Shown piece after piece: positions 1-7,930 of a stretch of DNA of 20,767 nucleotides. Within the stretch, counting starts at the first letter, position 1. The number at the start of each line of letters is the position of its first letter. The position numbers and the translations under genes are program-made. Location of the stretch: positions 42,564 through 63,330 of the forward strand of contig SZWC01016323.1 of NCBI GenBank assembly GCA_023375785.1, given 5' to 3'. Source of the stretch: Penium margaritaceum (lineage: Eukaryota > Streptophyta > Zygnematophyceae > Desmidiales > Peniaceae). The notes beneath the pieces were generated by a model. The model had not been told where the DNA came from and did no database searches. It worked only from the letters and a program-made list of their open reading frames with translations.

Positions 1-601
1 GGGGGGGGGGGGAGAGACGAGTCCGCCCACATCACCTGGTCCACCCCCCCTCCTCCTCCCCCGACTGTATGAGGCAAGTTAATGAGGGGGTGTAAAGAGA
101 GGAAGTCGCAAGACATAAATTGGTGTACGTCGCGTGACTTCCTCAAAAATCTCTTGCGACAATACACTAGTGTCTTTATTTAGTATCCCCACATACATTG
201 TCTCATACACTCGCCTCATAGACTTTGTTGTTTGGGGGAGGGGGGACGGGTCCGTCCACATCACTCGTTCCACCCCCCTCCCTCCTCCCCCTGATTGTAT
301 GAGGTGAGTGTGAGGGGGTATACTGGGAGGAAGTCGTTGTACATACAGTAGTGTACATCTCTCGACTTCCTAAAAAGTCTCTTGCGACAATACACTGGTG
401 TCTATACTCAGTACCCCTCAACATACATTGTCTCATACACTCCCGTCATGCACTTTGTTGTTTTTGGGGTGGGGGGAGACGGGTCCGTCCACATCACTCG
501 GTCCATCCCCCCCTCCTCCCCCTGATTGTATGAGGCAAGTGTATGAGGGGGTGTAATGGGAGTTAGTTGCGAGGCATATATTAGTGTACATCTCACGACT
601 T

Positions 602-1083
602 CCTCAAAAATATCTTACGGCAATACACTAGTGTCTATATTTAGTAGCCCCCTACTTACACTGTCTCCTACACTCACCTCATATACTTTGTTGTTTGGGG
701 GGGGGGGGGACAGGTCCGTCCATAGCAGTCGGTCCATTCCCCCTCCCCTCCTCCCCCTGCTTGTATGAGGAGAGTGTATGAGGGGGTGTATTGGGAGGAA
801 TTCACGAGACATACATTAGCTTACGTCTTGCGACTTCCTCAANCCTCAAAAATATCTTACGGCAATACACTAGTGTCTATATTTAGTAGCCCCCTACTTA
901 CACTGTCTCCTACACTCACCTCATATACTTTGTTGTTTGGGGGGGGGGGGACAGGTCCGTCCATAGCAGTCGGTCCATTCCCCCTCCCCTCCTCCCCCTG
1001 CTTGTATGAGGAGAGTGTATGAGGGGGTGTATTGGGAGGAATTCACGAGACATACATTAGCTTACGTCTTGCGACTTCCTCAA
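602..1083. other. Assembly join: one N flanked by a 241-bp duplicate
   Basis: Bases 602-842 and 844-1083 are the same sequence, differing only in the length of one G run (13 versus 12), and they abut at the single N at 843. Other neighbouring satellite A units differ at many positions, so this identity stands out. If one copy is dropped, the sequence before the duplicate reads smoothly into CCTCAAAATTTTCTCTCGAC, as in the other units. An unmerged overlap between two contigs is the simplest explanation; a very recent one-unit duplication is possible. Confidence 0.85.
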
Positions 1084-1473
1084 AATTTTCTCTCGACAAT
1101 ACACTAGTGTCTATATTAAGTACCCTCCCACGTACACTGTCTCATACACTCTCCTCATACATTTTCTTGTTTAGGAGGGAGGGATAGACAGGTCCATCCA
1201 CATCTTTCGGTCCATTCCCCCCCTCCCTCCTCCCTCCAATTGTATGAGGCAAGTGTATGAGGGGGTGTATTGGGAGTTAGTCGTGAGACATACATTAGTG
1301 TATGTCTCGCAACTTCCTTGAGAATCTTTCACGGCAATACACAAGTGCCTTTACTTAGTACCCCCCCACACACACTGTCTCATGCTCTCGCTTCATACTC
1401 TGTTATTTGGGGAGGGGGGGGACGGGTCCGTCCACAAAATCCGGTCCATCCCCTCCCCCTCCTTGCCCTCTTT

Positions 1474-1628
1474 GTATGAGGTGAGTGTATGAGGGGGTGT
1501 AATGGGAGTTAGTCGCGAGACGTAGATTAGTGTACGTGCCACGACTTTCTTAAAAATCTCTTGTGACAATACACTAGTGTCCATATTTTGTACCCCTCCA
1601 CATACAGTCTCATACACTCGCCTCATAC
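1474..1628. repeat. Representative foldback within a satellite A unit
   Basis: The left arm at 1474-1493 (GTATGAGGTGAGTGTATGAG) is the reverse complement of 1609-1628 at 19 of 20 positions. Between the arms lies the inner dyad around 1512-1542 and the ACACTAGTGT palindrome at 1571-1580. In the preceding unit the inner dyad is clearer: 1283-1293 pairs with 1300-1310 across a 6-base loop with one G-T pair. Each unit could therefore extrude as a nested cruciform. Confidence 0.8.
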
Positions 1629-1826
1629 ACTTTGTTGTTTTGGGAGGGGGGGAGGAGATGGGTATGTCCACATCACTTGGTCCATCGTCCCCTCCTACTC
1701 CCCCTGATTGTATGAGGAAAGTGTATGAGGGGGTGTATTGGGACGAAGTCGCGAGATCTACAGTAGTATACGTCTCGCGCCTTCCCCAAGTTCTGCAAAT
1801 GGGACTTCAATTACATGAAAATCGCA

Positions 1827-1856
1827 CCACCGAGGGGTTTCACAAACCCCCGGTGG
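1827..1856. other. Strong hairpin at the satellite A boundary
   Basis: Bases 1827-1840 (CCACCGAGGGGTTT) pair with 1844-1856 (AAACCCCCGGTGG) over 13 base pairs, with a single bulged A at 1833 and a 3-base CAC loop. It lies just after the last recognisable satellite A unit and before the twin stem-loop repeats. No T-tract follows it, so it is not a convincing terminator. Its role is unknown. Confidence 0.75.
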
Positions 1857-1882
1857 CTGAGTTTGCGACTGTTTGAGTACAT

Positions 1883-2207
1883 GGTTTATGAGCAGTTTGT
1901 GTGGGGAGTCTGAGAATCCCCCATACAATAGAAGGGAACCTGTTGGGCCCCGCTATCGTGGAGCCCAACAGGAGCCCGGGAGAGCAAAAATAATAAAACC
2001 TACAACCCCGGGTGTAATTAGGGGATGGGTTTGTCCGAGGTTCGGCTATTCAATCATCTGGTTTGCGAGCGGTTTGAGTGGGGGATCCGACAGTCTCCCA
2101 AACGATAGAAGGGAACCTGCTGGGCCCCACTACCGCGGGGCCCAGCAGAAGTCCGGACAAGAAAAGAAATTGAAATCCACAACCCTGGGTGTAAGTAGGA
2201 GATGGAT
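1883..2207. repeat. Two-copy tandem repeat, each copy with a GC-rich stem-loop
   Basis: Bases 1883-2030 and 2060-2207 align without a large gap at an offset of 177. Shared landmarks are ATAGAAGGGAACCTG, the GGGCCC-centred stem, and a CCYGGGTGTAA block followed by GATGG. Copy 1 has a 13-position stem (1939-1951 with 1960-1972, one A-C mismatch at 1949/1962) and an 8-base loop. Copy 2 has a perfect 12-bp stem (2117-2128 with 2137-2148) and the same loop size. A T-A pair in copy 1 (1943/1968) is C-G in copy 2 (2120/2145), so pairing is kept. I do not recognise the family; a structured RNA, a short interspersed element or a simple duplicated GC-rich block are all possible. Confidence 0.8.
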
Positions 2208-2512
2208 TTTAACACAGTAAAGACTCTCGCGGTGCAGAGAACCCGATTCACAAGAGACGAAAACAACTGGACAGCAATAGGTAAGTTAAGTTATTACAGA
2301 TATGACAAGGCATGTAGGCATGTAGAAACAGAAAAATTCACCTATTACTTCACCATGTGTTTCAAATGTATTCGACAAAACACGCAAAACATTGTTGGTG
2401 CCAGGAACTGAACAAGTTTCAATGATGAAACTTCTCTGTATGTTCCTAGTATGGCGACCTAGCATGTACACTGGAACTCGAGTGGACATTTGGAGGGTGA
2501 TTTGTCATGAAT
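2208..2512. other. Spacer without recognisable gene
   Basis: This is ordinary-complexity sequence between the twin stem-loop repeat and the minisatellite. The only structure I see is a small perfect hairpin at 2414-2433 (8-bp stem, ATGA loop). Open frames are under 70 codons and unrecognised. Confidence 0.6.
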
Positions 2513-4420
2513 GGGCAGTTGCAGAAGTGGTAGTTGCAAATCTGGGAGATGCCACAATGGCTGTTCCAATAATAGCAGTTGCAACACTGGAAGTTGCAAT
2601 TCTGGCAGTTGCAACTATGGAAGTTGCAACACTGGGAGTTGCAACTATGGCATTTGCAACACTGGCTGCTGCAACGCTTCCAGTTGCAAAATTGGCAGTT
2701 GCAACCATAGCAATTGCAACCCTGGCAGTTTCAACCCTGGCAGTTGCACCAGGGGCAGTTGCAATACTGGCAGTTGCAACTTCGGCAGTTGTTTCACTGG
2801 CAGTTCCATCTTTGGCAAAGTCAACACTGGCAGTTTCACCTCTGGCAGTTGCAACTATGGTAGCTGCAACACTGGCTTTTGCAACTCCAGCATTCCTATA
2901 ATGGCAGTTGCATTTCTGAAAATTGTAACATTGGCAGTTGCAGCACTTGCAGTTGCAACACTGGCAGTTGCTACACTTGAAGATTGAGCTCTAGCGGTTG
3001 CAACACTGGCAGTTCTAACACTGGCAGTTGCAAAGTTGGCAGTTGCAACTCTGGCTGTCACAACACTGGAAATGGCAACACTGGCAGTTGGTATACTGGC
3101 AGTTGCAACACTGGCAATTGCAACACTGGCATTTTCATTACAGGCAGTTGAAAAAATTTCCTTTGCGGCACTGGTAGTTGCAACTCTGGCAGTTTCAACA
3201 TTCGAAGTTGCAACTCTGGAAGTTGCAACACTTGCAGTTATTACTATGGCAGTTGCAACACTGGCACTTTCAATTGTGGCAGTTGCAACAGTTGCAGCTG
3301 CAACACTTGCAGTTTCAACCCTGGAACTTGCAACACCGGCACTTGCAACACTGGCAGTTGCAACACTGGCAGTTGCAACACTGGCAGTTGCAACTTTGGC
3401 AGTTGCAACAATGAAAGCTGCAAACTGGCAGCTGTAACACTGGAAGTTGCCACATTGGCAGTTGCAACACTGAAAGGTTGCAACTGTGGTTGTTTCAACA
3501 CTTGCAGTTGCATTACTGGCAGTTGCAGCACTTTCATTTTCCGAAATGGTAGTTGCAACAATGGTCGTTGCACCATTGGCAGTTGTAACACTGGCACTTG
3601 CAACACTGGTAGTTGCAATACTGGCACTTGCAAAACTGGAAGTTGCAACGCTGGCAGCTGTAACACTGGCCATTACACCACTAGCAGTTGCAACACTGGC
3701 CGTTGCAAAACTGGCGGTTGCAACACTAGAAGTTGCAACTCTGTCAGTTGCGACAATGGAAGTTGCAACACAGGCAGTTGCAACACTGGCAGTTGCAACA
3801 ATGGAAGTTGCAACACTGGCAGTTGCAACCCTGGCAGTTGCAAAACTGGCAATTGCAACACTGGGAATTGCAGCACTGGCAGTTGCAACACTGGCAACAA
3901 TGGCATTTGCAATTCTGGCAGTTGCAACACTGGCAGTTGTAACACTTGCAGTTGCAGCACTGGCAGTTGCAAACCTGGCAGTTGCAACACCGGTGGTTAT
4001 AGCACTGCCATTTGAAACACTGGCAGTTGCAACTCTGGCAGTTACAACACTAGCAGTTGCAGCATTGGCAGTTGCAACACTGGAATCTGCAACACTGGCA
4101 GTTGCAACAATGGCAGTTGCACCACTGGAAGTTGCAACTGTAGCAGTTGTATCACTTGCATTTGAAACTACGGCTGTTGCAACACCTACAGCTTTAACAC
4201 TGGTAGTTGCAACACTGGCAGTTGCAACTCTGGCATATGCAACACTGGAAGTTGCAACATTGTCAGTTGCAACAGTGACACTTTCAATACTCGCAGTTAG
4301 AACACTAGCAGTGGCAACACTGGCAGTTGCAACACTGGCAGTTGCAGCACTGGAAGTTGCAATGCTGGCAGTTGCAACACTGGCAGCTGCACCACTGGCA
4401 GTTACAACACTTGAAATTAC
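2513..4420. repeat. 15-bp minisatellite, consensus GCAGTTGCAACACTG, ~127 units
   Basis: The 15-base unit repeats head to tail for about 1.9 kb, with substitutions and only a few length changes. The most constant part is the perfect 8-bp palindrome GTTGCAAC; the ACTGG side varies. The unit length is a multiple of three and the consensus has no stop in any of six frames, so long ORFs arise on both strands automatically. They read AVATL, QLQHW or SCNTG on + and SVATA, VLQLP or QCCNC on -. The longest runs from 4597 back to 2855 on the minus strand (580 codons), and starts with about 60 non-repetitive residues. The + strand SCNTG frame resembles some low-complexity pentapeptide proteins only superficially. 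I call this a minisatellite; a repeat-containing gene on either strand is not excluded. Confidence 0.93.
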
Positions 4421-4597
4421 TGAGGATGCAATTATTACCATCATTTGCTGTGTTCTTGTGAAGGGCATCCTTGTTGGTCCACAGCGTGCTGGTGCTTCAT
4501 GCTTGTTTGATGTGGTTGCTGTCCCCACCTCTTCTCCAGCGTCTCCCCTTGGACCCTCATTGGGCTTTTTCGTCTGGCACCGTGTCTCTGCGTACAA
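2855..4597 (-). CDS. Low-confidence repeat ORF, (S-V-A-T-A)n
   Basis: This is a 580-codon minus-strand frame. Its first ~60 residues are non-repetitive (rich in Arg, Lys, Glu and Thr, beginning MYAETRCQTKK), and the rest is an Ala/Thr/Ser/Val pentapeptide repeat translated from the minisatellite. No signal peptide, membrane span or known domain is apparent, and a stretch near the middle becomes Cys/Asn/Gln-rich, as if it had slipped frame locally. The unit is stop-free in every frame, so frame length is weak evidence of coding. The continuous entry from unique sequence into the repeat is the only reason it is listed. Most likely it is non-coding. Confidence 0.15.
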   Translation of the reverse strand: MYAETRCQTKKPNEGPRGDAGEEVGTATTSNKHEAPARCGPTRMPFTRTQQMMVIIASSVISSVVTASGAAASVATASIATSSAATASVATASVATASVLTASIESVTVATDNVATSSVAYARVATASVATTSVKAVGVATAVVSNASDTTATVATSSGATAIVATASVADSSVATANAATASVVTARVATASVSNGSAITTGVATARFATASAATASVTTASVATARIANAIVASVATASAAIPSVAIASFATARVATASVATSIVATASVATACVATSIVATDRVATSSVATASFATASVATASGVMASVTAASVATSSFASASIATTSVASASVTTANGATTIVATTISENESAATASNATASVETTTVATFQCCNCQCGNFQCYSCQFAAFIVATAKVATASVATASVATASVASAGVASSRVETASVAAATVATATIESASVATAIVITASVATSRVATSNVETARVATTSAAKEIFSTACNENASVAIASVATASIPTASVAISSVVTARVATANFATASVRTASVATARAQSSSVATASVATASAATANVTIFRNATAIIGMLELQKPVLQLP

Positions 4598-4765
4598 CAG
4601 CGTAGTACCTCCTTTCCAGCATAGAGCATCTCTTGTCTCCGTCTTTGAATTTCGATGGCACTGATCACATGTGTCCTGTTAGCAAGCTTTTCACGTCGTT
4701 CATTCGTGTATATGTGATCACTGCTGTGTACACATGTTGACACTGTTTTCTCGACGTTCCATTTT
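4421..4765. other. Junction between minisatellite and copia fragment, no assigned gene
   Basis: This is unique-looking sequence of about 345 bp. It is open on + (end of the AVATL frame, stopping near 4664) and on - (start of the SVATA frame and an overlapping 100-codon frame). By position it could be remnants of the gag/protease end of the adjacent copia fragment, but I could not see a zinc knuckle or an Asp-Ser-Gly protease motif. Confidence 0.5.
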
Positions 4766-5048
4766 TGTTACTTGTCCTTGTCTTCTATCCTCTATGTTCC
4801 TAACCTTGACTTCTCCCTGCCTTTTGTCCCTGCTCCCCATGTCTGTGGTTTCTCCACCACCTACGTGCTCAGTCTTGTCACTGTTATCAATCGCTTTGGT
4901 TGTGTTTTGGCTGTCCCGCTGGAGAGGGCTTGTATTAGGTCCGCGAATCTCACTCAGTCCCCATCCATGTTGTTGACGCTGTTGCGCTTGTCTCCCTTTC
5001 TCGCTCTATCCACTCCTTTATTGTTGCCTTTGCCATCTCCTAGCCACT
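4766..5048 (+). pseudogene. pol: Copia pol, protease-to-integrase segment (broken)
   Basis: In the frame containing 4772, residues ILYVPNLDFSLPFVPAPH match the copia signature vlyVPdl-nLlSv that lies between the protease and the integrase zinc-binding region. A CVL motif follows at about 4906. An upstream TGA in this frame lies at 4715. The frame runs on to a TGA at 5069, but the homologous reading passes to another frame by 5049, so a frameshift lies between roughly 4920 and 5049. The gag portion and the protease active site are not visible. Confidence 0.6.
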
Positions 5049-5972
5049 GCTGTTGCCTCCCTCATTCGTGATCTACCCGCTGATGGTTTTTTTGACCCCT
5101 CGTTCCATGCCCCATGCGCTGCCAATTTCACCTTTTTGTACAATCGGGAATGCAAAATGCATTGTATGCCATTTCCCTCCTTCCCCTCCCATGCGTCTGT
5201 GTCGCTTGATCATGTCCATGTTGACATCCTTGGACCTCTCTAGGATGAGTCCCTCACTGAGTACACCACGTACCTCCTCAGCCTCATTGACAACAGCGCT
5301 CACTTTACATGGGTATTCTTTCTTCGGGCAAAGAGTGAGGTCTCTTAGACTCTTCAATCGTGGTATGTATTTTCTCTGAGACAGAGTCATCAACAGCTCC
5401 TCCACTTTAGCTCCGGTTGTGGTGGCAAATTCCTTGGTGAAACCACGGCTTCATTTGACTATAAGGGTGTCGTCCATGAGCTCTTTATTCCCTGTTCGCA
5501 GTAGCAGCATGGGATCGCGGTACACTGGCACCGCACACTTACCAAGGGCGTGCGTACTATGATGACCGAGGCTGGCTTCCTTGACCTTTGGCGGAGCTTT
5601 TGGTCTGAGACAGATCGCTATCGTACGTTGATTTGGATCCAAATTCCTCATGGTCCCCTTGCCCCCAACACACCCCTGTTTAAGCTCTTCTTTGGTCGTC
5701 ATGTTGATATCAGTTAGGGCGTGATGTATGATACCATGGCCACTGCCCATCCCACTTCCCCCTTGTGTTCTAGAAAAATTGATCCACCCGGATGCATGTG
5801 TGTCACTCTCGGGGTCACTCCTTCCTCTCACGCACATTGTTTATGGGATCCGGTTGCCCATCACATCATTGAGTCGTATCACACGTGCTTCTTTGAGTAG
5901 ATGAAATACAACGCCTTTCACACTGATCATTCTCTCCCTCCTCCGACTTCCACCACTTCTTACACCACATAA
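5049..5972 (+). pseudogene. pol: Copia integrase, catalytically dead
   Basis: One uninterrupted frame (aside from stops) carries a pre-integrase tail with IRDLPADG, then HVDILGPL with the first catalytic Asp at 5223-5225, then a YLLSLIDN segment and FTWVFFLRAKSEV. The second catalytic Asp, expected in the S-D-N-G-G-E-F motif near 5412-5432, is Gly (reads S-G-C-G-G-K-F). The catalytic Glu in the N-G-x-A-E-R motif is Val at 5520-5522. The C-terminal part reads KIDPPGCM then CLWDPVAHH, typical of copia integrase. In-frame stops are TAG at 5241, 5346, 5502, 5715 and 5898, and TAA at 5970; none is TGA. The TAG at 5502 lies where the conserved PQQNG motif has Gln. Substitutions at two of three catalytic residues imply no integrase activity. 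Confidence 0.85.
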
Positions 5973-7420
5973 GGCCTCATGTATGCTGGTTCCCAACCTC
6001 CTTGCCACCCTCTTCCAGTACCCCCCGTCTCCCCTACTCCGCCCCCTGTCCCGCCGCCACCACGCTCGACTCTACCCTCCCATCTTCCTCTCTTCTTTCC
6101 CATTCCTCTGTCCTTCCGATGGCCAAATCCCCATTTCCTGTCGCTCCACCTCTTCCCGCTCTATCAGTCCCTCCCCTTTCACCCATCCCTGTACCCGCCC
6201 CCTAGCATGTTCCCCCTCTCTTCCCATCTGTTCTTCCTATGACTTTCTCACCCCTACACCACCAAACCCACCTCCATCTCCTCTGTCTCCCATGCCCCCC
6301 ACGCCTGTCGCAATACCTGCATCCCCTCTCGAGCCCCCCACACCTCCCGTACCCCCTCCTCCTCCCTTGACCCTGTCCCATTGTCATAGCAACCCGCCAT
6401 CTGTCTCCTCACTTCCTGCCCTCTTTCCACCTCCTGTATCTACGCCTTCCTCCCAGATTGTCCCCCCTCACCTTTCACCGTGCCACCTGCTCTGCCTGCC
6501 GACCAGGCGTTTGGCTCCCCCCGTGCACCTCACCTTTATCACTGCTCAGAACCCATTCTTCCTTCCATTGAGGATGTCCCAGAGGATGAACCTACGTTTA
6601 CATCGTCGATCAAGCAAGTAATCCCGTCCTCAAATTCACAACTACACCCTCTCCACCCTCCTTGGCTGTTGCCACTCCCCCTCATCCCTCGCCCCTCATT
6701 CCTCTCCTTAACATCCTTTTCCATAAGACCCACTCTCCCCTTCCTCTTCCTCTCCCATGTTCTCCCTCATTGCCCGCTCCCTCTCTCCATGCTTCCCATT
6801 GTAGCCTGCATGTCCTTGGATCGGTCTCGTTCCTTGGTGCCTCTGCCCGCTCCTCTTCTTAGATGCATGCACACTCTACATGGACTTTCCCTTCTGTCTC
6901 TCCTCTCCCTCCTCCCTCTGTCCCTCTTACACCACCTCTAGACTTCCCCCCTGTCTCTCCTACTACTTCTTCCCCTTCCCTCTCCCTCTAGCCTCCTCCC
7001 TCTCACCCCATCCTGGACACCCCTCCTTTATATTTTCCTGTCTCTTCTTGCACTCTCTCACACAAGAAACATGTCCTTGCCTGTGCCTCCTTCTTCCTCT
7101 CTGTCCTCGCATTACTACATGGTGAGTTGTCCCTCTCTGTTTCCTCTTTCTTCCCAGTCCCTGTGCTTATTTTTTTCCTCTCACTTTCAACTGCGCCTGC
7201 TCCTCTACCTGCGGCTACGTCTGTGTCGGATCCCTCCCCTGTATCTTTCCCTTCTTCAATGTGCCCACTCATTTATTCCGTTGCTCCATCCTCTCTGGCC
7301 TCCCCCACACGCCCTGCTTCCCAACCAACTACGTTTTGTACCTCAAAAACTCTCTCGTCTTTCCCGCCTCCGCCTTTGCCTGCTATACAATGTATAGTTA
7401 ATCAATATCATTTTATACAT
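5973..7420 (+). other. Pyrimidine-rich Pro/Ser linker region of copia fragment 1
   Basis: The frame of the integrase continues to a TGA at 6240 as a Pro/Ser-rich stretch with runs such as PPVPPVSPTPPPVPPPP. Copia polyproteins often have a poorly conserved, proline-rich linker between integrase and reverse transcriptase. Here it is unusually long (about 1.4 kb) and the plus strand is overwhelmingly C and T, with weak resemblance to coding in changing frames. I see no reverse transcriptase motif (no QPPGF, LYGL or YVDD-like string). Expansion of a pyrimidine-rich tract after decay is likely. Confidence 0.6.
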
Positions 7421-7495
7421 ACCTGGACCTCTGTATCAGCCTACTTGCACTCTCATAAAATTTTCTTGAGGGTTTCCTAGTGGGGGGAGGAGGGG
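7421..7495 (+). other. Leader copy 1: possible pol end and purine tract opening satellite B
   Basis: From 7428 to 7495 this matches 13364-13297 on the opposite strand, gapless, at about 56 of 68 positions. In one frame both copies read S-V-x-x-Y-L-x-S-H-x-x-F-L-x-V-S followed by a stop (TAG at 7478 here, TAA in the other copy) and then a G-rich purine tract. This is the arrangement at the end of copia pol, where a stop precedes the polypurine tract and 3' LTR, but the peptide is too short for a firm assignment. Confidence 0.55.
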
Positions 7496-7930
7496 GGATG
7501 TGGGAGGAGTGTAAAGGGCAAGTGTTTAAGGTCCTCTACCACTATGTAGATAGTAAATGTAGCTTAATCATACACATGCATACTAAATAGTTGGATGTGT
7601 TCCTTGGTGTGAGTGATCATTGATAGGAAGAGGGGGGGGGGGGGGGGGGGGGAGGAGAGGGGAGAGTGTATAGGGTAAGTGTATGGGGCAGTGTATCACT
7701 GTCTGGGTAGTAAGTTTATCATTTTCATACACATGTGTATAGTTAAAATTGGATGTGTTCCTTGGTGTGAGTGATCACTGATGGGGAGGGAGGGAGGGGA
7801 GGAGAGATAAGTGTATGGGACAATTGTATGGGGTAGTGTATCACTATGTAGGTAGCAGTGTGTCAGTTTAATACACTAGTCTCTTATAATCTCCCTTGTG
7901 TTCCTTGGTGTGAGTGATCACTCATGCATG
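7483..7930 (+). repeat. Satellite B, array 1 (plus orientation, ~3 units)
   Basis: The landmark TCCTTGGTGTGAGTGATCA occurs at 7601, 7759 and 7902. Each unit has a purine tract, iterated GTGTATGGGG boxes, GTGTATCACT, a TACACATGTGTA or TACACTAGT palindrome, GGATGTGT and then the landmark. The last copy contains the perfect 14-bp palindrome TGAGTGATCACTCA. The array ends abruptly at 7930. Confidence 0.92.
7632..7652 (+). repeat. 21-base G homopolymer inside satellite B
   Basis: This is an uninterrupted G run within the purine tract of a satellite B unit, continuing into GAGGAGAGGGG. Homopolymers of this length are often miscounted by sequencers, so the exact length is uncertain. Together with nearby G runs it could form a G-quadruplex. 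Confidence 0.9.

Larger units (their letters stand above)
1..1795. repeat. Satellite A: ~235-bp tandem array with nested inverted repeats
   Basis: The landmark GTCCRYCCAC recurs at about 21, 250, 483, 714, 955, 1192, 1426 and (degenerate) 1663, giving spacings of 229-241 bp. Each unit runs through a G-tract, a GACGGGTCCGTC-like dyad, a C-rich tract, the box GTATGAGGYRAGTGTATGAG, an inner hairpin centred on ATTAGT, the palindrome ACACTAGTGT, and the reverse complement of the same box before the next G-tract. The short ORFs in this stretch appear in several frames of the same unit and have no family resemblance, so I treat them as by-products. The array is cut by the window start and decays after about 1790. 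One of the eight apparent units is probably an assembly duplicate around the N at 843. Confidence 0.93.
4766..7495 (+). mobile_element. Ty1/copia-type retrotransposon fragment 1 (pre-integrase, integrase, linker)
   Basis: On the plus strand, pol-like segments appear in the order expected for Ty1/copia: an ILYVPNLDF motif typical of the region between protease and integrase, a pre-integrase segment, the integrase core, the LWDP-type integrase C-terminal motif, and a long Pro/Ser-rich linker. Copia order is protease, integrase, reverse transcriptase, RNase H, whereas gypsy elements place integrase last, so copia fits. No reverse transcriptase follows the linker. A possible last ~20 codons with a purine tract lie at 7421-7495, where satellite B begins. 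No LTR pair could be identified. The element is degenerate. Confidence 0.85.

Noticed and set aside
1393..1876. ORFs of 60-99 codons in the satellite A region
   Set aside because: The same peptides recur with each repeat unit in several frames and on both strands, with no family motif; they are by-products of the repeat.
1960..2060. tRNA-like internal promoter from a GGTTCG string near 2039
   Set aside because: No matching A box or cloverleaf could be drawn around it.
2511..4015. SCNTG repeat frames as a Cys-rich adhesin or PPE-MPTR-like protein
   Set aside because: The resemblance to N-x-G-x repeats comes from the minisatellite consensus; the frame is broken by length changes near 2990-3036 and has no secretion signal.
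3486..4664. 392-codon + strand AVATL repeat ORF as a pentapeptide-repeat gene
   Set aside because: The 15-bp unit is stop-free in every frame, and the AVATL pattern lacks the usual A(D/N)LxX signature; frame length alone is not evidence.
5451..5837. 128-codon minus-strand ORF inside the integrase
   Set aside because: It is antisense to clear integrase homology on the plus strand.
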